DNA of 64,000 nucleotides. Source: an uncultured Erythrobacter sp. (lineage in GTDB: Bacteria; Pseudomonadota; Alphaproteobacteria; Sphingomonadales; Sphingomonadaceae). The stretch covers positions 434,001-498,000 of the forward strand of contig CANMUS010000002.1 of assembly GCA_947501215.1 (NCBI GenBank). The letters are read 5' to 3'. The first letter of the stretch is position 1. Each line of letters begins with the position of its first letter. The notes under the pieces are model-generated. The model saw only the letters and a list, made by a program, of their open reading frames with translations. It was not told the origin of the DNA and ran no database searches. The translations under genes and the position numbers were made by a program. Positions 38,448 through 47,235 of the stretch are shown here, in pieces.

Positions 38448-38485
38448 AAAAAACCCCCGCGCCGGGGGCATTGGCACGGGGGTTT
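38448..38485 (-). terminator. Strong terminator, mainly leftward, possibly bidirectional
   Basis: On the minus strand CCCCCGTGCC pairs with GGCGCGGGGG (10 bp, one G-U pair) around a 9-base loop, followed by TTTTTT (38448-38453). On the plus strand the same stem is followed by TTTCTCTTTT. It would end leftward transcription from lolA or from the candidate small RNA. Confidence 0.8.
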
Positions 38486-38625
38486 CTCTTTTAGCGTTCG
38501 TCACGCTTGGAACGAGGCGAACCAGGATGAGGGGGTCAACAGGGGGGAAACCCGCCTCTCGTCGTCTCGCAATTGGAAACTAGGCCTGCAGCGATTGCCC
38601 TTCAATGAACGGTGCGACGCGAAAT
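38454..38625 (-). ncRNA. Candidate small RNA downstream of lolA
   Basis: A perfect TATAAT box lies on the minus strand at 38632-38637, just after the lolA stop. About 170 bases later comes a rho-independent terminator, and no open frame lies between. The implied RNA has a GAGGCG/CGCCTC stem enclosing a C-rich loop (TTTCCCCCCTGTTGACCCCC) and a hairpin AGCGT/ACGCT next to the terminator. C-rich loops that could pair with ribosome-binding sites are known in alphaproteobacterial small RNAs. There is no convincing -35 box, so it may instead be processed from the lolA message. Confidence 0.35.
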
Positions 38626-38659
38626 GTCGTAATTATACAACGAGCCGCCGCCGAGCCGT

Positions 38660-39319
38660 TTATCCCGGGCGACGGGACGAACGGCGCGGATCCTTGAAGG
38701 TAAACGCGCTGTCGGCAACCGACACGCCATAACGCTGATTCCGCAAGCGCACGGTGGTCCGATGGTTCTGCGAATCGAGCGCGACCCAGTGGGTCAGCTG
38801 CAGTCCACCCGGGGCACTCGAGTCGCGCGCGAAGATCAGCGTGATCACTCCGAATTCGGGGCGCTTGGGATCGCGCACCTGGATGCTGACGACGTCGGGA
38901 TGCCCCGAATCGATCAGCTTGCCGTATTTCTTCACATCGCGATTGGGATCGAGCAGCGCGCCTAGCGGCGAGTTGCTGATCGGCCAGCGCTGGACCTGGT
39001 TGACCTCGTAATCGACGAGATACATCGACTTGCCGTTGGACACGACCAGCATCGGCACGCCCTTGGCGTATTCGAAGCGGATCTTGCCCGGACGCTTCAG
39101 CGTCATCACGCCCGAAACCGCCTGCCCGTTGCGGTCGGTCTGGGTGAAATCGGCCTTCATCGTCGTAATGCCGCGCAGCGCGGTCACCGCTCGGTCGAGG
39201 TCGTCGGCGGCGGCTTCGACGGGCGCAGGGGCCAGGATGGCGGACGCAGGAAGCACCGCGGCAACCCCGAGGGCAAGCGCGGCGCGGATCGATTTAGTTT
39301 TGAAAGACAAGGTGCTCAT
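38660..39319 (-). CDS. lolA: Outer-membrane lipoprotein carrier protein LolA family
   Basis: Periplasmic chaperone that carries lipoproteins from the inner to the outer membrane. From ATG 39319 the protein has 219 residues. The basic start MSTLSFKTKSIRAALALGVA and hydrophobic AVLPASAILAPAPVEA form a signal peptide ending near AAA-DDL. LRGITTMKADFTQTDRNGQA and GVMTLKRPGKIRFEYAKGVP are the typical LolA strands, then VVSNGKSMYLVDYEVNQVQR, LIFARDSSAPGGLQLTHWVA and the closing AFTFKDPRR. The lolA-xthA order is common in alphaproteobacteria. At least four predicted lipoprotein clients occur in this window. Confidence 0.9.
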   Translation of the reverse strand: MSTLSFKTKSIRAALALGVAAVLPASAILAPAPVEAAADDLDRAVTALRGITTMKADFTQTDRNGQAVSGVMTLKRPGKIRFEYAKGVPMLVVSNGKSMYLVDYEVNQVQRWPISNSPLGALLDPNRDVKKYGKLIDSGHPDVVSIQVRDPKRPEFGVITLIFARDSSAPGGLQLTHWVALDSQNHRTTVRLRNQRYGVSVADSAFTFKDPRRSSRRPG

Positions 39320-39401
39320 GCTCCGTGTTCTAGGATCGGAGCATTGAACCATCACTGAACCCGCGCAGTTCCCACCATTCAGGAAAAGGGGGCCCGGAAG
39401 A

Positions 39402-39569
39402 TTACTTGATCTTCGCTTCCTTGAACTCGACGTGCTTGCGCGCGACGGGGTCGTACTTGCGGAAGGTGAACTTCTCGGTGTGGTTCCGGGGGTTCTTCTT
39501 CGTCACGTAATAGAAACCCGTGTCGGCAGTCGAGACGAGCTTGATCTTGACGGTTGCGGGCTTCGCCAT
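39402..39569 (-). CDS. rpmG: 50S ribosomal protein L33
   Basis: A 55-residue basic ribosomal protein. [20 protein letters not shown], then [20 protein letters not shown] and [15 protein letters not shown] match L33 of the cysteine-free (zinc-independent) type. It lies in the large-subunit E-site region. The gene stands alone, between lolA and a terminator that ends the arfB unit, so it probably has its own promoter within 39570-39610. Confidence 0.97.
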   Translation of the reverse strand: MAKPATVKIKLVSTADTGFYYVTKKNPRNHTEKFTFRKYDPVARKHVEFKEAKIK

Positions 39570-39609
39570 GGCGTGTTCCTAAAGATCCTGTGAGGCCGGT
39601 TGATGGCCG

Positions 39610-39655
39610 AAAAAATAAGGGCGGCGCGTCGAGCACCGCCGTCCGGCGCGCCCTT
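39610..39655 (-). terminator. Rho-independent terminator after arfB
   Basis: On the minus strand AAGGGCGCGC-like and GCGCGCCGCCCTT-like arms (about 39617-39655) fold into a long GC-rich stem with a bulge, followed by TTATTTTTT (T-run at 39610-39618). It separates the pabBC-pseudouridine synthase-arfB unit from rpmG. Confidence 0.7.
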
Positions 39656-39686
39656 TGTGTGATTCACGGGGAAAAGTCAAGCGTCC

Positions 39687-40091
39687 CTACAGCTTCACGG
39701 GCCCGCGCTTCGCCTTCACCTCGGCTCGTGCCTTCTTGGCCTTCAGCCGCTTCACCTTGCCGACACGGTTCACGCGGCTCTTCTTGCGCTTCTTCGGCGG
39801 CGTCAGCGCCTCGTTCAGCAGCGCGACGAGGCGGTCGCGCGCAGCTTCGCGGTTCTGCTCCTGCGTGCGGTATTCATTGGCGGTAAGGACGATCTCGCCG
39901 CCCTTGGTCAGCTTGCTGCCGGTAATATCTTTCAGCCGTTCGAAGGCATCCGGCGGCATGCCGATCTGGAAGACATCCACGCGCAGTTGCACCGAGGTCG
40001 CGACCTTGTTGACGTTCTGGCCGCCCGGGCCGGAGGAGGCGATGAATTTCTCCTCCGCAATCTCGAGCGCCCGGTCGGCAATCTTACCCAT
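39687..40091 (-). CDS. arfB: Alternative ribosome-rescue factor ArfB (YaeJ/ICT1-like peptidyl-tRNA hydrolase)
   Basis: A 134-residue class I release-factor-like protein that frees ribosomes stalled without a stop codon. The GGQ motif (residues 23-25, SSGPGGQNVNK) hydrolyses the peptidyl-tRNA, and VNKVATSVQLRVDV follows. The long basic C-terminal tail (PPKKRKKSRVNRVGKVKRLK) enters the empty mRNA channel. It lacks the codon-recognition domains of RF1/RF2, fitting rescue rather than termination. The start ATG 40091 overlaps the end of the pseudouridine synthase gene by eight bases. Confidence 0.92.
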   Translation of the reverse strand: MGKIADRALEIAEEKFIASSGPGGQNVNKVATSVQLRVDVFQIGMPPDAFERLKDITGSKLTKGGEIVLTANEYRTQEQNREAARDRLVALLNEALTPPKKRKKSRVNRVGKVKRLKAKKARAEVKAKRGPVKL

Positions 40092-40740
40092 CGGAATAGC
40101 CGAGCGCGGCGAAGTCGCGGGGCAGAGGTGCGCTGGCATCGATCGGCGGTTTGCCGTCGCGCGGTACGGTCAGTGCGGCGGCATGCAGCATGGTCCGCCG
40201 TGCGCCCTTGCCACTGCCATAGACCGGATCGCCGAGCAATGGGATGCCGAGACCGGTCAGCGCATGGACGCGGATCTGGTGGGTGCGCCCGGTTTCGGGG
40301 CGGAATTCGACCAGCGCGCGACCGTCCTTCACATCGAGCGTGCGCCAATGCGTGATGGAAGGTTTGCCCTTCTTCGCGGCGATCATCCGCCAGCCCTTCT
40401 CGGCACTGCTGATCTTGGCGAGTGACAGTTCGATCGTGCCTACCGCTTCCTCCGGCACTCCGTCGAGAATCCCGAGATAGCGCTTTTCCACCAGCCGCTC
40501 TTCGAAGGCCCTCGCGAAGCGTTTGAGCGCCTTCGGATTGCGCGCCAGCAGCAAACAGCCGCTCGTATCGGTGTCGAGCCGGTGGACCGGCATGGGCGGC
40601 CGCTGGAAGCCGAGCTTCAACTGCTCGTAGTGATCTTCGAGGCTGACGCCGCCCTTCCGCGGACGCTCGATCGGCAGCCCGCCGGGCTTGTCGATCACCA
40701 GCGCTTCGCCGTCTTCGAAGAGGATCGGAATGTCGGTCAT
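40084..40740 (-). CDS. RluA family RNA pseudouridine synthase
   Basis: About 218 residues, catalytic domain only with no S4 domain. The catalytic Asp is in PVHRLDTDTSGCLLLARN; RKGGVSLEDHYEQLKLGF, RYLGILDGVPEEAVGTIELS, FRPETGRTHQIRVHALTGLG and PLLGDPVYG are the other RluA blocks. It converts uridines in rRNA or tRNA to pseudouridine; which site cannot be said. ATG 40740 overlaps the pabBC stop as ATGA. The 3' end overlaps arfB, so the three genes form one unit. Confidence 0.9.
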   Translation of the reverse strand: MTDIPILFEDGEALVIDKPGGLPIERPRKGGVSLEDHYEQLKLGFQRPPMPVHRLDTDTSGCLLLARNPKALKRFARAFEERLVEKRYLGILDGVPEEAVGTIELSLAKISSAEKGWRMIAAKKGKPSITHWRTLDVKDGRALVEFRPETGRTHQIRVHALTGLGIPLLGDPVYGSGKGARRTMLHAAALTVPRDGKPPIDASAPLPRDFAALGYSDG

Positions 40741-42548
40741 GTCTTGAGCCTTGCTGCCAGCATCAGGCGCAGGCCGTTGCCGAGATGAAATCCGTTTTCG
40801 AGATCCTCGATCCGCAATTCCGCCTCGCGCGCTTCGCCGCTGGCGATCAGTGACTGGCGGAGCACGCCGGGCAGCAGGCCGAGCGAGGCGGGCGGGGTCA
40901 GCCACACGCCGGCATCCCCGCGCACGAAGATGTTGGTGATGCTGCCTTCGGTCAGCAGGCCGTCCTCGCGCACGAACAGCGCCTCCTGCGCGCCGCGCTG
41001 CCAGGCGACGTTACGCGCGTCGTCGTAGAAGGAGCGGTCGCTGGTCTTGTGGTGCAGGCGCCAGTCGCCCGGATCGACCGGCAGTGGCATCACGATCGCC
41101 TCGGCCGGGTCGGGCCACGCTTGCGGCATGTCGAGCGCCTCCAGCGCGATCGCGCCGCTACGCGAGGCGAGCAGGCGCACGCGGCTCGGTTTCTCGATCA
41201 CGAAGCACAGCGCGTGCAGCTGGTTTCGTGCCTCGTGCCGGTCGAAGGCGAAGCCCAGCTCCGCCGCGCTCGCTTTCATCCGTTCGAGATGCGCCTCCAG
41301 CATGGGAATGCCATTGTCTGGCGTGAACCGCATGGTCTCGATCAGGTCGAACTGCGCGGCGCGGTGGTCGGGCGAGCTGGAGCGCGCGAAGGCACCCTTC
41401 AGCAGCGCCTCGCGCCATTCGGTGCGCGGTTCGCTATCGGCAACGATCGCGCCGCCCACGCCGAGCACGGCCTTGCCGCGCCAGTTCTCGATCTCGGTCA
41501 GGCGCAGCGTGCGGATCGCGACATTGAAGGCTGCATCACCGTCTGCGCCGATCCGGCCTATCGCCCCGCAATAGGGGCCGCGCGGCGCGACCTCCACCTC
41601 GTCGATCAGCTCCATCGCGCGGATCTTCGGCGCGCCGGTGATCGAGCCGCAGGGGAACAGGGCGCGCACGAGATCGACCGCGCCTTCGCCTTCCATAAGC
41701 TGCGCGCGCACCACGCTGACCATCTGGTGGACCGTAGGGTAGCTTTCGATGGCGAAGGGGTCGTCCACCCGGACGCTGCCCGGTTCGGCCACGCGGCTGA
41801 GATCGTTGCGCATCAGATCGACGATCATGAGGTTCTCGGCCTTGTCCTTGACCGATGTCGCCAGCTCCTCGGCCATTGCGCGGTCGGCCGCTGCCTCCGC
41901 CATCCGTGGGCGCGTGCCCTTCATCGGCTTCGCCTTCGCCTCGCGCCCCTTCAAGGACACGAACAGTTCCGGGCTGAGGCTGAGCAGCCAGTGCGAGCCA
42001 TCGAACACCACGCCGCCATAGCCTGCCTGCGCAGCCGGACGCAGCGCGGCGTAGAGGCCCAACGGGTCTCCGGTGAAATTGCCCGCGAGCGGGAACGTGA
42101 GGTTCGCCTGGTAGATATCGCCTGCGCGGATCGCTTGCTGCAACGTCTCGAACGCTTGGGCATAGCCGCCGGGCGAGAGCTGCGGCTCGAGCGGCCCAAC
42201 ACTGCCGCCGCACTTGGCATGGCTGGTCAGCCACGCGGGAACGTCGGCAGCGGGAATGCGCGTCGGCGCGTCGAACAGGCCCAGCCACACCAGCGGTCCG
42301 GCCCCGCCACTGCGCGCTTCGGCCAGCTTCGCCAGTTTCGGCTCGAGCGCCAGCCCTGCCTCATAGGCGATATAGCCCGCCAACTCGCCGCCATCGCGCC
42401 GCGCGGCATCGGCCCGTGCCAGCACCTCTTCCACCTCGTCCGGTCGCCGCGCCACGAACACCTCGCGCGGGTTCTCGAACAACAGGGCATCGGCCGCACC
42501 GCTGGTGCGCGCATCGTCAAGCAGGATGAAGGGATGCCGGTCGGTCAT
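40737..42548 (-). CDS. pabB: Aminodeoxychorismate synthase component I fused to aminodeoxychorismate lyase
   Basis: Two enzymes of p-aminobenzoate (folate) synthesis in one 603-residue chain. Residues 1 to about 375 are PabB: GDIYQANLTFPLAG, RPAAQAGYGGVVFDGSHWLL, KPMKGTRPR, the AENLMIVDLMRNDLSRVAEP block and GSITGAPKIRAMELIDEVE. Residues about 395-603 are a class IV aminotransferase (PabC-like) domain with FDLIETMRFTPDNGIPMLEA, HHKTSDRSFYDDAR (the PLP Lys region) and EGSITNIFVR. The fusion channels aminodeoxychorismate to p-aminobenzoate. It is divergent from the HerA-like gene and overlaps the next gene as ATGA. Confidence 0.93.
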   Translation of the reverse strand: MTDRHPFILLDDARTSGAADALLFENPREVFVARRPDEVEEVLARADAARRDGGELAGYIAYEAGLALEPKLAKLAEARSGGAGPLVWLGLFDAPTRIPAADVPAWLTSHAKCGGSVGPLEPQLSPGGYAQAFETLQQAIRAGDIYQANLTFPLAGNFTGDPLGLYAALRPAAQAGYGGVVFDGSHWLLSLSPELFVSLKGREAKAKPMKGTRPRMAEAAADRAMAEELATSVKDKAENLMIVDLMRNDLSRVAEPGSVRVDDPFAIESYPTVHQMVSVVRAQLMEGEGAVDLVRALFPCGSITGAPKIRAMELIDEVEVAPRGPYCGAIGRIGADGDAAFNVAIRTLRLTEIENWRGKAVLGVGGAIVADSEPRTEWREALLKGAFARSSSPDHRAAQFDLIETMRFTPDNGIPMLEAHLERMKASAAELGFAFDRHEARNQLHALCFVIEKPSRVRLLASRSGAIALEALDMPQAWPDPAEAIVMPLPVDPGDWRLHHKTSDRSFYDDARNVAWQRGAQEALFVREDGLLTEGSITNIFVRGDAGVWLTPPASLGLLPGVLRQSLIASGEAREAELRIEDLENGFHLGNGLRLMLAARLKT

Positions 42549-42657
42549 CGTGTGACAGCCTTTACCCACTGGCGCCGCGCTGTCGAGGGATAGCTTGACC
42601 TCGCGCCGCGCCCTGCGCCACACCGCAGCCCGATCGGATTTCGGGAGCGGACGTTTC

Positions 42658-44184
42658 ATGGGTGACATATTCCTCGGACTGGGCGGCAATGGCGAGAACC
42701 AGCATCTGCGCCTCGCGCAGGCCAATCGCCACGGCCTGATCGCCGGGGCGACCGGCACCGGCAAGACGGTGACGCTGCAGGGCCTCGCCGAGAGCTTTTC
42801 CGCCAATGGCGTCCCGGTATTCGTGGCCGATGTGAAGGGCGATCTGTCGGGCATCGCGATGGCGGGATCGCCGCAGTTCAAGCATGCCGAAAAGCTGGAG
42901 GGACGCGCGAAAGAACTGAGCATGGAAGACTATGCTTATGCCGACAATGCGGCGGTCTTTTGGGACCTCTATGGCGAGAAGGGCTTCCCGATCCGCACGA
43001 CGATTTCGGAGATGGGCCCGCTTTTGCTCGCCCGCCTGCTCGACTTGAACGACACGCAGGAAGGCGTGCTCAATATCGTGTTCCGCTATGCGGACGAGAA
43101 CAACCTCCTACTGCTCGACCTCGGCGACCTGCAGGCGATGCTCAGCTTCGCTTACGAGAATGCGAAGGATCTCTCGGGCACCTACGGAAACGTCTCCAAG
43201 GCCAGTGTCGGCGCGATCCAGCGCCAGCTACTGAGCTTCGAGAGTCAGGGCGCGGACATGTTCTTCGGAGAGCCGGCGCTGGAGATCGACGATTTCCTCG
43301 CCGTGGACGAGCAGGGGCGCGGGATGATCAACATCCTCGCCGCCGACAGACTGATGCGAAGCCCGAAGCTCTATGCGACCTTCCTGCTGTGGCTGCTCGC
43401 CGAACTGTTCGAGACGCTGCCCGAGGTAGGCGATCCCGAAAAGCCGAAGCTGGTGTTCTTCTTCGACGAGGCCCACCTGCTGTTCGACGACGCGCCGGAA
43501 GCGTTGGAGGACAAGGTGGAGCAGGTCGTCCGCCTGATCCGCTCCAAGGGCGTGGGCGTCTATTTCGTGACGCAGAACCCGATCGATATTCCGGAGAAGA
43601 TCGCCGGCCAGCTCGGCAATCGCATCCAGCATGCGCTGCGCGCCTTCACCCCGCGCGACCAGCGGGCGATCAAGGCGGCGGCAGAGACCTTCCGGATCAA
43701 TCTCGAGCTCGATGTCGAGCAGGCCATCACTGAATTGAAGGTGGGCGAGGCGCTGGTTTCGACGCTGGACGAGGATGGCGCACCATCGGTGGTCCAGCGC
43801 ACGCTGATCAGGCCGCCACACTCGCGCCTCGGCCCGGTCACCGAGAAAGAGCGCAAGATCATCAACTCGGTGAGCGATCTCGACGGTAAGTACGACGAGC
43901 CGGTCGATCGCGAGAGCGCGGAGGAAGTGCTTGCCGCGAAGACTGCCGATGCCGCCGAGACGGCGAAGCAGGTCGCGAAAAAGGGGCGCGAAGAGGTCGC
44001 CAAGCAGGAGCGCAAGACTCCGTCGATGTGGAGCAAGGCGGGCAAGGCGGCGGCGCGGGCAGCGGCAGGCTCGCTCACCTCGGTCGCGGTGGCGACGGTA
44101 CTCGGCAAGAAATCGAGCGCAGATCCGGTGCGCACCGGCCTCAACGCTTTCGTGCGCAATATCGTGGGCGGACTGATGCGGTAG
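42658..44184 (+). CDS. HerA-like ATPase (DUF853, YjgR family)
   Basis: A 508-residue P-loop ATPase. Walker A is GATGTGKT (residues 30-37), followed by [20 protein letters not shown] and the Walker [41 protein letters not shown] is the sensor-type block, and [20 protein letters not shown] is typical of the YjgR/DUF853 group. The C-terminal 90 residues are charged then Ala-rich ([20 protein letters not shown]). Related to the HerA/FtsK translocases, but the role of this family is not established. ATG 42658 is chosen by homology; an earlier in-frame start exists at 42595. Confidence 0.88.
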   Translation: MGDIFLGLGGNGENQHLRLAQANRHGLIAGATGTGKTVTLQGLAESFSANGVPVFVADVKGDLSGIAMAGSPQFKHAEKLEGRAKELSMEDYAYADNAAVFWDLYGEKGFPIRTTISEMGPLLLARLLDLNDTQEGVLNIVFRYADENNLLLLDLGDLQAMLSFAYENAKDLSGTYGNVSKASVGAIQRQLLSFESQGADMFFGEPALEIDDFLAVDEQGRGMINILAADRLMRSPKLYATFLLWLLAELFETLPEVGDPEKPKLVFFFDEAHLLFDDAPEALEDKVEQVVRLIRSKGVGVYFVTQNPIDIPEKIAGQLGNRIQHALRAFTPRDQRAIKAAAETFRINLELDVEQAITELKVGEALVSTLDEDGAPSVVQRTLIRPPHSRLGPVTEKERKIINSVSDLDGKYDEPVDRESAEEVLAAKTADAAETAKQVAKKGREEVAKQERKTPSMWSKAGKAAARAAAGSLTSVAVATVLGKKSSADPVRTGLNAFVRNIVGGLMR

Positions 44185-44213
44185 GGGGTTCGGTTCGCGC
44201 CGGTATCGACCGT

Positions 44214-45620
44214 TCAAGCAGGAATACGCAATTCCGCGCGCAAGCCGCCTTGCGGGCGGTTCGCCAGCACCAGCCTGCCGCCATGCTGCTCGGCAATGGC
44301 CCGGGCGATGGTGAGGCCGAGGCCCGCGCCGCCGGTCGCGCGGTTGCGGCTTGCCTCGCCGCGGGTGAAGGGTTCGAGCATCTCGGCGATGCGGCCTTCC
44401 GGGATGCCGGGGCCGCTGTCTTCGATGGCGATGACGGCCTCGCCGCCATCGCGGGCCAGCGCGATTTCGGCCGAGCCACCATAGCGCAACGCGTTGGAGA
44501 CGAGGTTGCGCACCGCGCGCTTCGCCCAGGTGAGATGCACGGGCGCAGCCACCCGCTCGCCTTCCAGCAGCACGACCGGTTCGCCCATGTCTTCGAATTC
44601 CTCCACCACCGATACCAGTAGCGCATAGAGATCAGTGCGTTCCGCAGGACGGTCCGCGCGACCGAGGCGGGCCAGCAGCAGAATTTCGTCGAGCGTGCGG
44701 GTAATGTCCTCGATGCTGTCCACCATGCGGGCACGGGCAGTGTCGTCCTCGACGCTCTCGACCCGCACGCGCAGCGCGGCGAGGGGTGTCTTGAGATCGT
44801 GCCCAATGGCGCCGAGCATCACGTCCTTCTCGTCCAGCATGGCGCCGATCCGCGCCTGCATGGCATTATGCGCCTCGATCAGATCGCGCACGTCGTCCGG
44901 CCCGGTCGGGTGCACCGGCGTTTCGGGATGGCCGATCCCGCCGAAGCGCCGGGTGCTGTCGGCCAGCGCGGCAAGCGGCCGCGTGATCCGCCGCAGCGCG
45001 AACCACAGCAGGCCGAACTGCATGATGAACAGGACCACCGTCTGGAAAACGAGCGTGCGCACGATCGAGCGGTCTCGCGGGGGGATCGGCAGGCGCGCGA
45101 CCTGCCAGGTATCGCTGCCTTGCTGGCGCAGGCCGACGACGAGCATTTCCTGCGGCGCATCGCGCAGACGTGCGGCGACGCGGGGAAAGCGTTCGCGTGC
45201 GCTGGCGATCAGCGGGTCGGCCAGTGTCGCGCGGCGGGCGACAACGAGTTGCTCGATAGCGATGCCCTGCGCTTCGAGTACCTCGCGTAAGGCGGTTTCG
45301 CGATCGGATAGGCGGATATCGGCTGCGCTTAGCGGGCTCGTTTCGCTTTCCGAATAGCGCAGACGGCGTGGCAGGCGGGGGCCGCGAAATTCTCGCCGTT
45401 CGTCGCTGCCGAAACGCGGGCGAACCCCGTCGCGGCGGCCCTCTGCCCGGGCCTGTCCGGTAATCAGCTGGAAGGCGGCGGCATTGGCCAGCGCCAGTTC
45501 GCGGCGCTGTTCGGCGGCGCGATACAGCAGCGTGGTCGAGATCGCCTGCGCGACCAGCAGGGCGACCGCCATGGCCAGCATCACCTGGCCGAACAGGCTG
45601 CGGGGTAATAGCCTCGTCAC
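44214..45620 (-). CDS. Sensor histidine kinase, partner of the OmpR-type regulator
   Basis: A 468-residue inner-membrane kinase. Two transmembrane segments (FGQVMLAMAVALLVAQAIST and TLVFQTVVLFIMQFGLLWFA) frame a periplasmic domain of about 150 residues with a basic, Arg-rich stretch. HAMP follows (RRITRPLAALADSTRRFGGI), then the H-box AIGHDLKTPLAALRVRVE, the N-box RAVRNLVSNALRYGG, DSGPGIPEGRI and GGAGLGLTIARAIAEQHGG. The start GTG 45620 overlaps the regulator stop as GTGA, so the pair is co-translated. It may sense divalent cations or envelope stress given the EF-hand neighbour; that is inference. Confidence 0.93.
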   Translation of the reverse strand: MTRLLPRSLFGQVMLAMAVALLVAQAISTTLLYRAAEQRRELALANAAAFQLITGQARAEGRRDGVRPRFGSDERREFRGPRLPRRLRYSESETSPLSAADIRLSDRETALREVLEAQGIAIEQLVVARRATLADPLIASARERFPRVAARLRDAPQEMLVVGLRQQGSDTWQVARLPIPPRDRSIVRTLVFQTVVLFIMQFGLLWFALRRITRPLAALADSTRRFGGIGHPETPVHPTGPDDVRDLIEAHNAMQARIGAMLDEKDVMLGAIGHDLKTPLAALRVRVESVEDDTARARMVDSIEDITRTLDEILLLARLGRADRPAERTDLYALLVSVVEEFEDMGEPVVLLEGERVAAPVHLTWAKRAVRNLVSNALRYGGSAEIALARDGGEAVIAIEDSGPGIPEGRIAEMLEPFTRGEASRNRATGGAGLGLTIARAIAEQHGGRLVLANRPQGGLRAELRIPA

Positions 45621-46351
45621 CGGCTTTCGCGGCCCGTTCGGGTTACATCGGCAGAGAGGCGATAGCCGCCACCGCGTACGGTCTGGATCAGCTGCGGATT
45701 GCGACTGTCGGCCTCGATCTTGCGGCGCAGGCGGCTGACCTGGTTGTCGACCGCGCGGTCGAACAATTGCGCTTCGCGGCCTTGCACCATGTCGAGCAGC
45801 CGGTCGCGGTCGAGCACTTGGCAGGGATGGTCGCAAAAGGCGCGCAGCATGCGGAATTCGGCGGTCGAGATGGGCACGGTCGCGCCGTCCGGATCGACCA
45901 GCTTGCGCTTGAGTGGGTCGAGCGTCCAGCCATCGAAGCGGTAGACCAGCTGCTCGTCTTGCATGATCGGGGCGCGCTCGGATCGGCGCAGGACCGAACG
46001 GATGCGGGCGACCAGTTCGCGCGGTTCGAAGGGCTTGGTGACATAATCGTCCGCGCCGATCTCGAGGCCGACGATGCGGTCGGTCGCCTCGCCGCGCGCG
46101 GTCAGCAGGATGACCGGCAGGTCACGCGTCTCGACGAGATGGCGGCAGAGCGACAAGCCGTCCTCGCCCGGCATCATGATGTCGAGCAGGACGAGGTCGG
46201 GCGTTGCCTCACCGAGCGTGGTGCGGGCGGCGGCGGCGCTTTCTGCTTCGAGCACGGAAAACCCCTGGCCGGAGAGATATTCCGCCAGGGGTTCCCGCAG
46301 TCCCGGCTCGTCGTCGACGAGCAGGAGGGTGGTGGGCGCGGTGTCGGTCAT
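45617..46351 (-). CDS. OmpR/PhoB family response regulator
   Basis: 244 residues. The receiver domain (1-120) has the acidic pair at 13-14 (LLLVDDEPGL), phosphorylation site Asp57 (LVLLDIMMPGEDG), Thr in ILLTARG and Lys in YVTKPFEP. The C-terminal winged helix (about 140-235) has WTLDPLKRKLVDPDGATVPI, VDNQVSRLRRKIE and LIQTVRGGGYRLS. It binds tandem DNA repeats as a dimer in the family; the 10-bp direct repeats at 47236-47255 upstream of the EF-hand gene are the best candidate site. Operon with the kinase. Confidence 0.95.
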   Translation of the reverse strand: MTDTAPTTLLLVDDEPGLREPLAEYLSGQGFSVLEAESAAAARTTLGEATPDLVLLDIMMPGEDGLSLCRHLVETRDLPVILLTARGEATDRIVGLEIGADDYVTKPFEPRELVARIRSVLRRSERAPIMQDEQLVYRFDGWTLDPLKRKLVDPDGATVPISTAEFRMLRAFCDHPCQVLDRDRLLDMVQGREAQLFDRAVDNQVSRLRRKIEADSRNPQLIQTVRGGGYRLSADVTRTGRESR

Positions 46352-46414
46352 GGTCTGTCCTCGCCGCGCCTACCGGGTAAGTCGGCAAGCGATCAAGCGC
46401 TTACTCTACAGCGC

Positions 46415-47101
46415 TTACTGGGCTTGGCGCGCCGCGCGGCGTTCCTGCCATTTCGCACGACGTTCGGCCTTGGCAGCCTCGCGTTCCTCGACCGTAACCT
46501 GGCCATTGCCGTCGGCATCGAGCCGGGCGAAGCGGGCGGCGACCTGCGCGTCGAACTCGGCCTTGCTGATGGCCTGGTCGCCATTGGTGTCCACCTGCGC
46601 CATGCGGTTCATGCCGCGTTTGCCGCGCTGACCGCGTTCGCCGCGGGCTTCGTGCATCGCCTGCATCTCGGCCATGGTCAGGCCGCCCGAATTGTCGATG
46701 TCGGCCGCAGCGAAGCGTTCCGCCATGCGTTCGGCGCGATTGCCGCCACGGCGGTTCATCCGCTCGCTGCGTTCCACGCCGCGCTCGGCCATGCGCTCGG
46801 CCCGCTCGGCGCGGCGAGCCTCATGGGCAGCCTGCATTTCGGCCTGTGTGACTTCGCCGTCATTGTCCGCGTCGATGCGGGCGAAGTGCTCGGCCATCTT
46901 GGCCTGGCGATCGGCGGTGTTCAGCACGCCATCGGAATTGCTGTCCATACGGGCGAAACGCTCTGCCGACTTGGCCTGCATTTCGGCAAGGGTGACGACC
47001 CCGTCGCCATTGACGTCGGCGCGTTCGCCCTTCTGGGCAAAAGCGACGCCGCCGGTGAGGGCGAGCGCGGCGGCGGAAAGGGAAAGGATGGTCTTGCGCA
47101 T
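46415..47101 (-). CDS. Exported EF-hand protein with six calcium-loop motifs
   Basis: A 228-residue protein with a signal peptide (MRKTILSLSAAALALTGGVA, then FAQ). Six D-x-D/N-x-D/G loops are visible: ADVNGDGVVTLAEM, MDSNSDGVLNTADR, IDADNDGEVTQAEM, ADIDNSGGLTMAEM, VDTNGDQAISKAEF and LDADGNGQVTVEER. Arg-, Met- and Glu-rich helices lie between them (AERAERMAERGVERSERMNR). It likely binds calcium in the periplasm. The gene lies 63 bases upstream of the two-component genes on the same strand, and such EF-hand proteins are often next to these kinase-regulator pairs in sphingomonads, as far as I recall. Some loops lack an acid at key positions. Confidence 0.85.
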   Translation of the reverse strand: MRKTILSLSAAALALTGGVAFAQKGERADVNGDGVVTLAEMQAKSAERFARMDSNSDGVLNTADRQAKMAEHFARIDADNDGEVTQAEMQAAHEARRAERAERMAERGVERSERMNRRGGNRAERMAERFAAADIDNSGGLTMAEMQAMHEARGERGQRGKRGMNRMAQVDTNGDQAISKAEFDAQVAARFARLDADGNGQVTVEEREAAKAERRAKWQERRAARQAQ

Positions 47102-47235
47102 TGCAAATCTCCGTAAGGGTTCAAATCGGAGAGCTGCGACGGCGGGGGAGGGGGAGGGAGACCGGTTCGTCCGCCGCAGCTCGTGTGCCCTTTCTAGGCC
47201 CGCCATGTCGCAGCAATATCCCGGATTGCTGGGGA

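Larger units (their letters stand above)
38379..38659. other. Non-coding stretch between xthA and lolA: what it holds
   Basis: The whole gap from 38189 to 38659 has no credible gene. From the left it contains a short xthA leader, palindromic element copy 2, an ACTCGG-containing flank also seen after copy 1, a run of 15 C, a bidirectional-looking terminator (38448-38485) and a possible small-RNA region ending at a TATAAT box. I saw no tRNA. Confidence 0.7.

Noticed and set aside
38448-38485. GC-rich hairpin as the trailer of a tRNA gene.
   Set aside because: No cloverleaf, TTCGA-type T-arm or CCA-end sequence was found around it.
39379-39636. An 85-residue frame over the L33 gene.
   Set aside because: It is an out-of-frame shadow; the 55-residue L33 frame at 39402-39569 is a full match.
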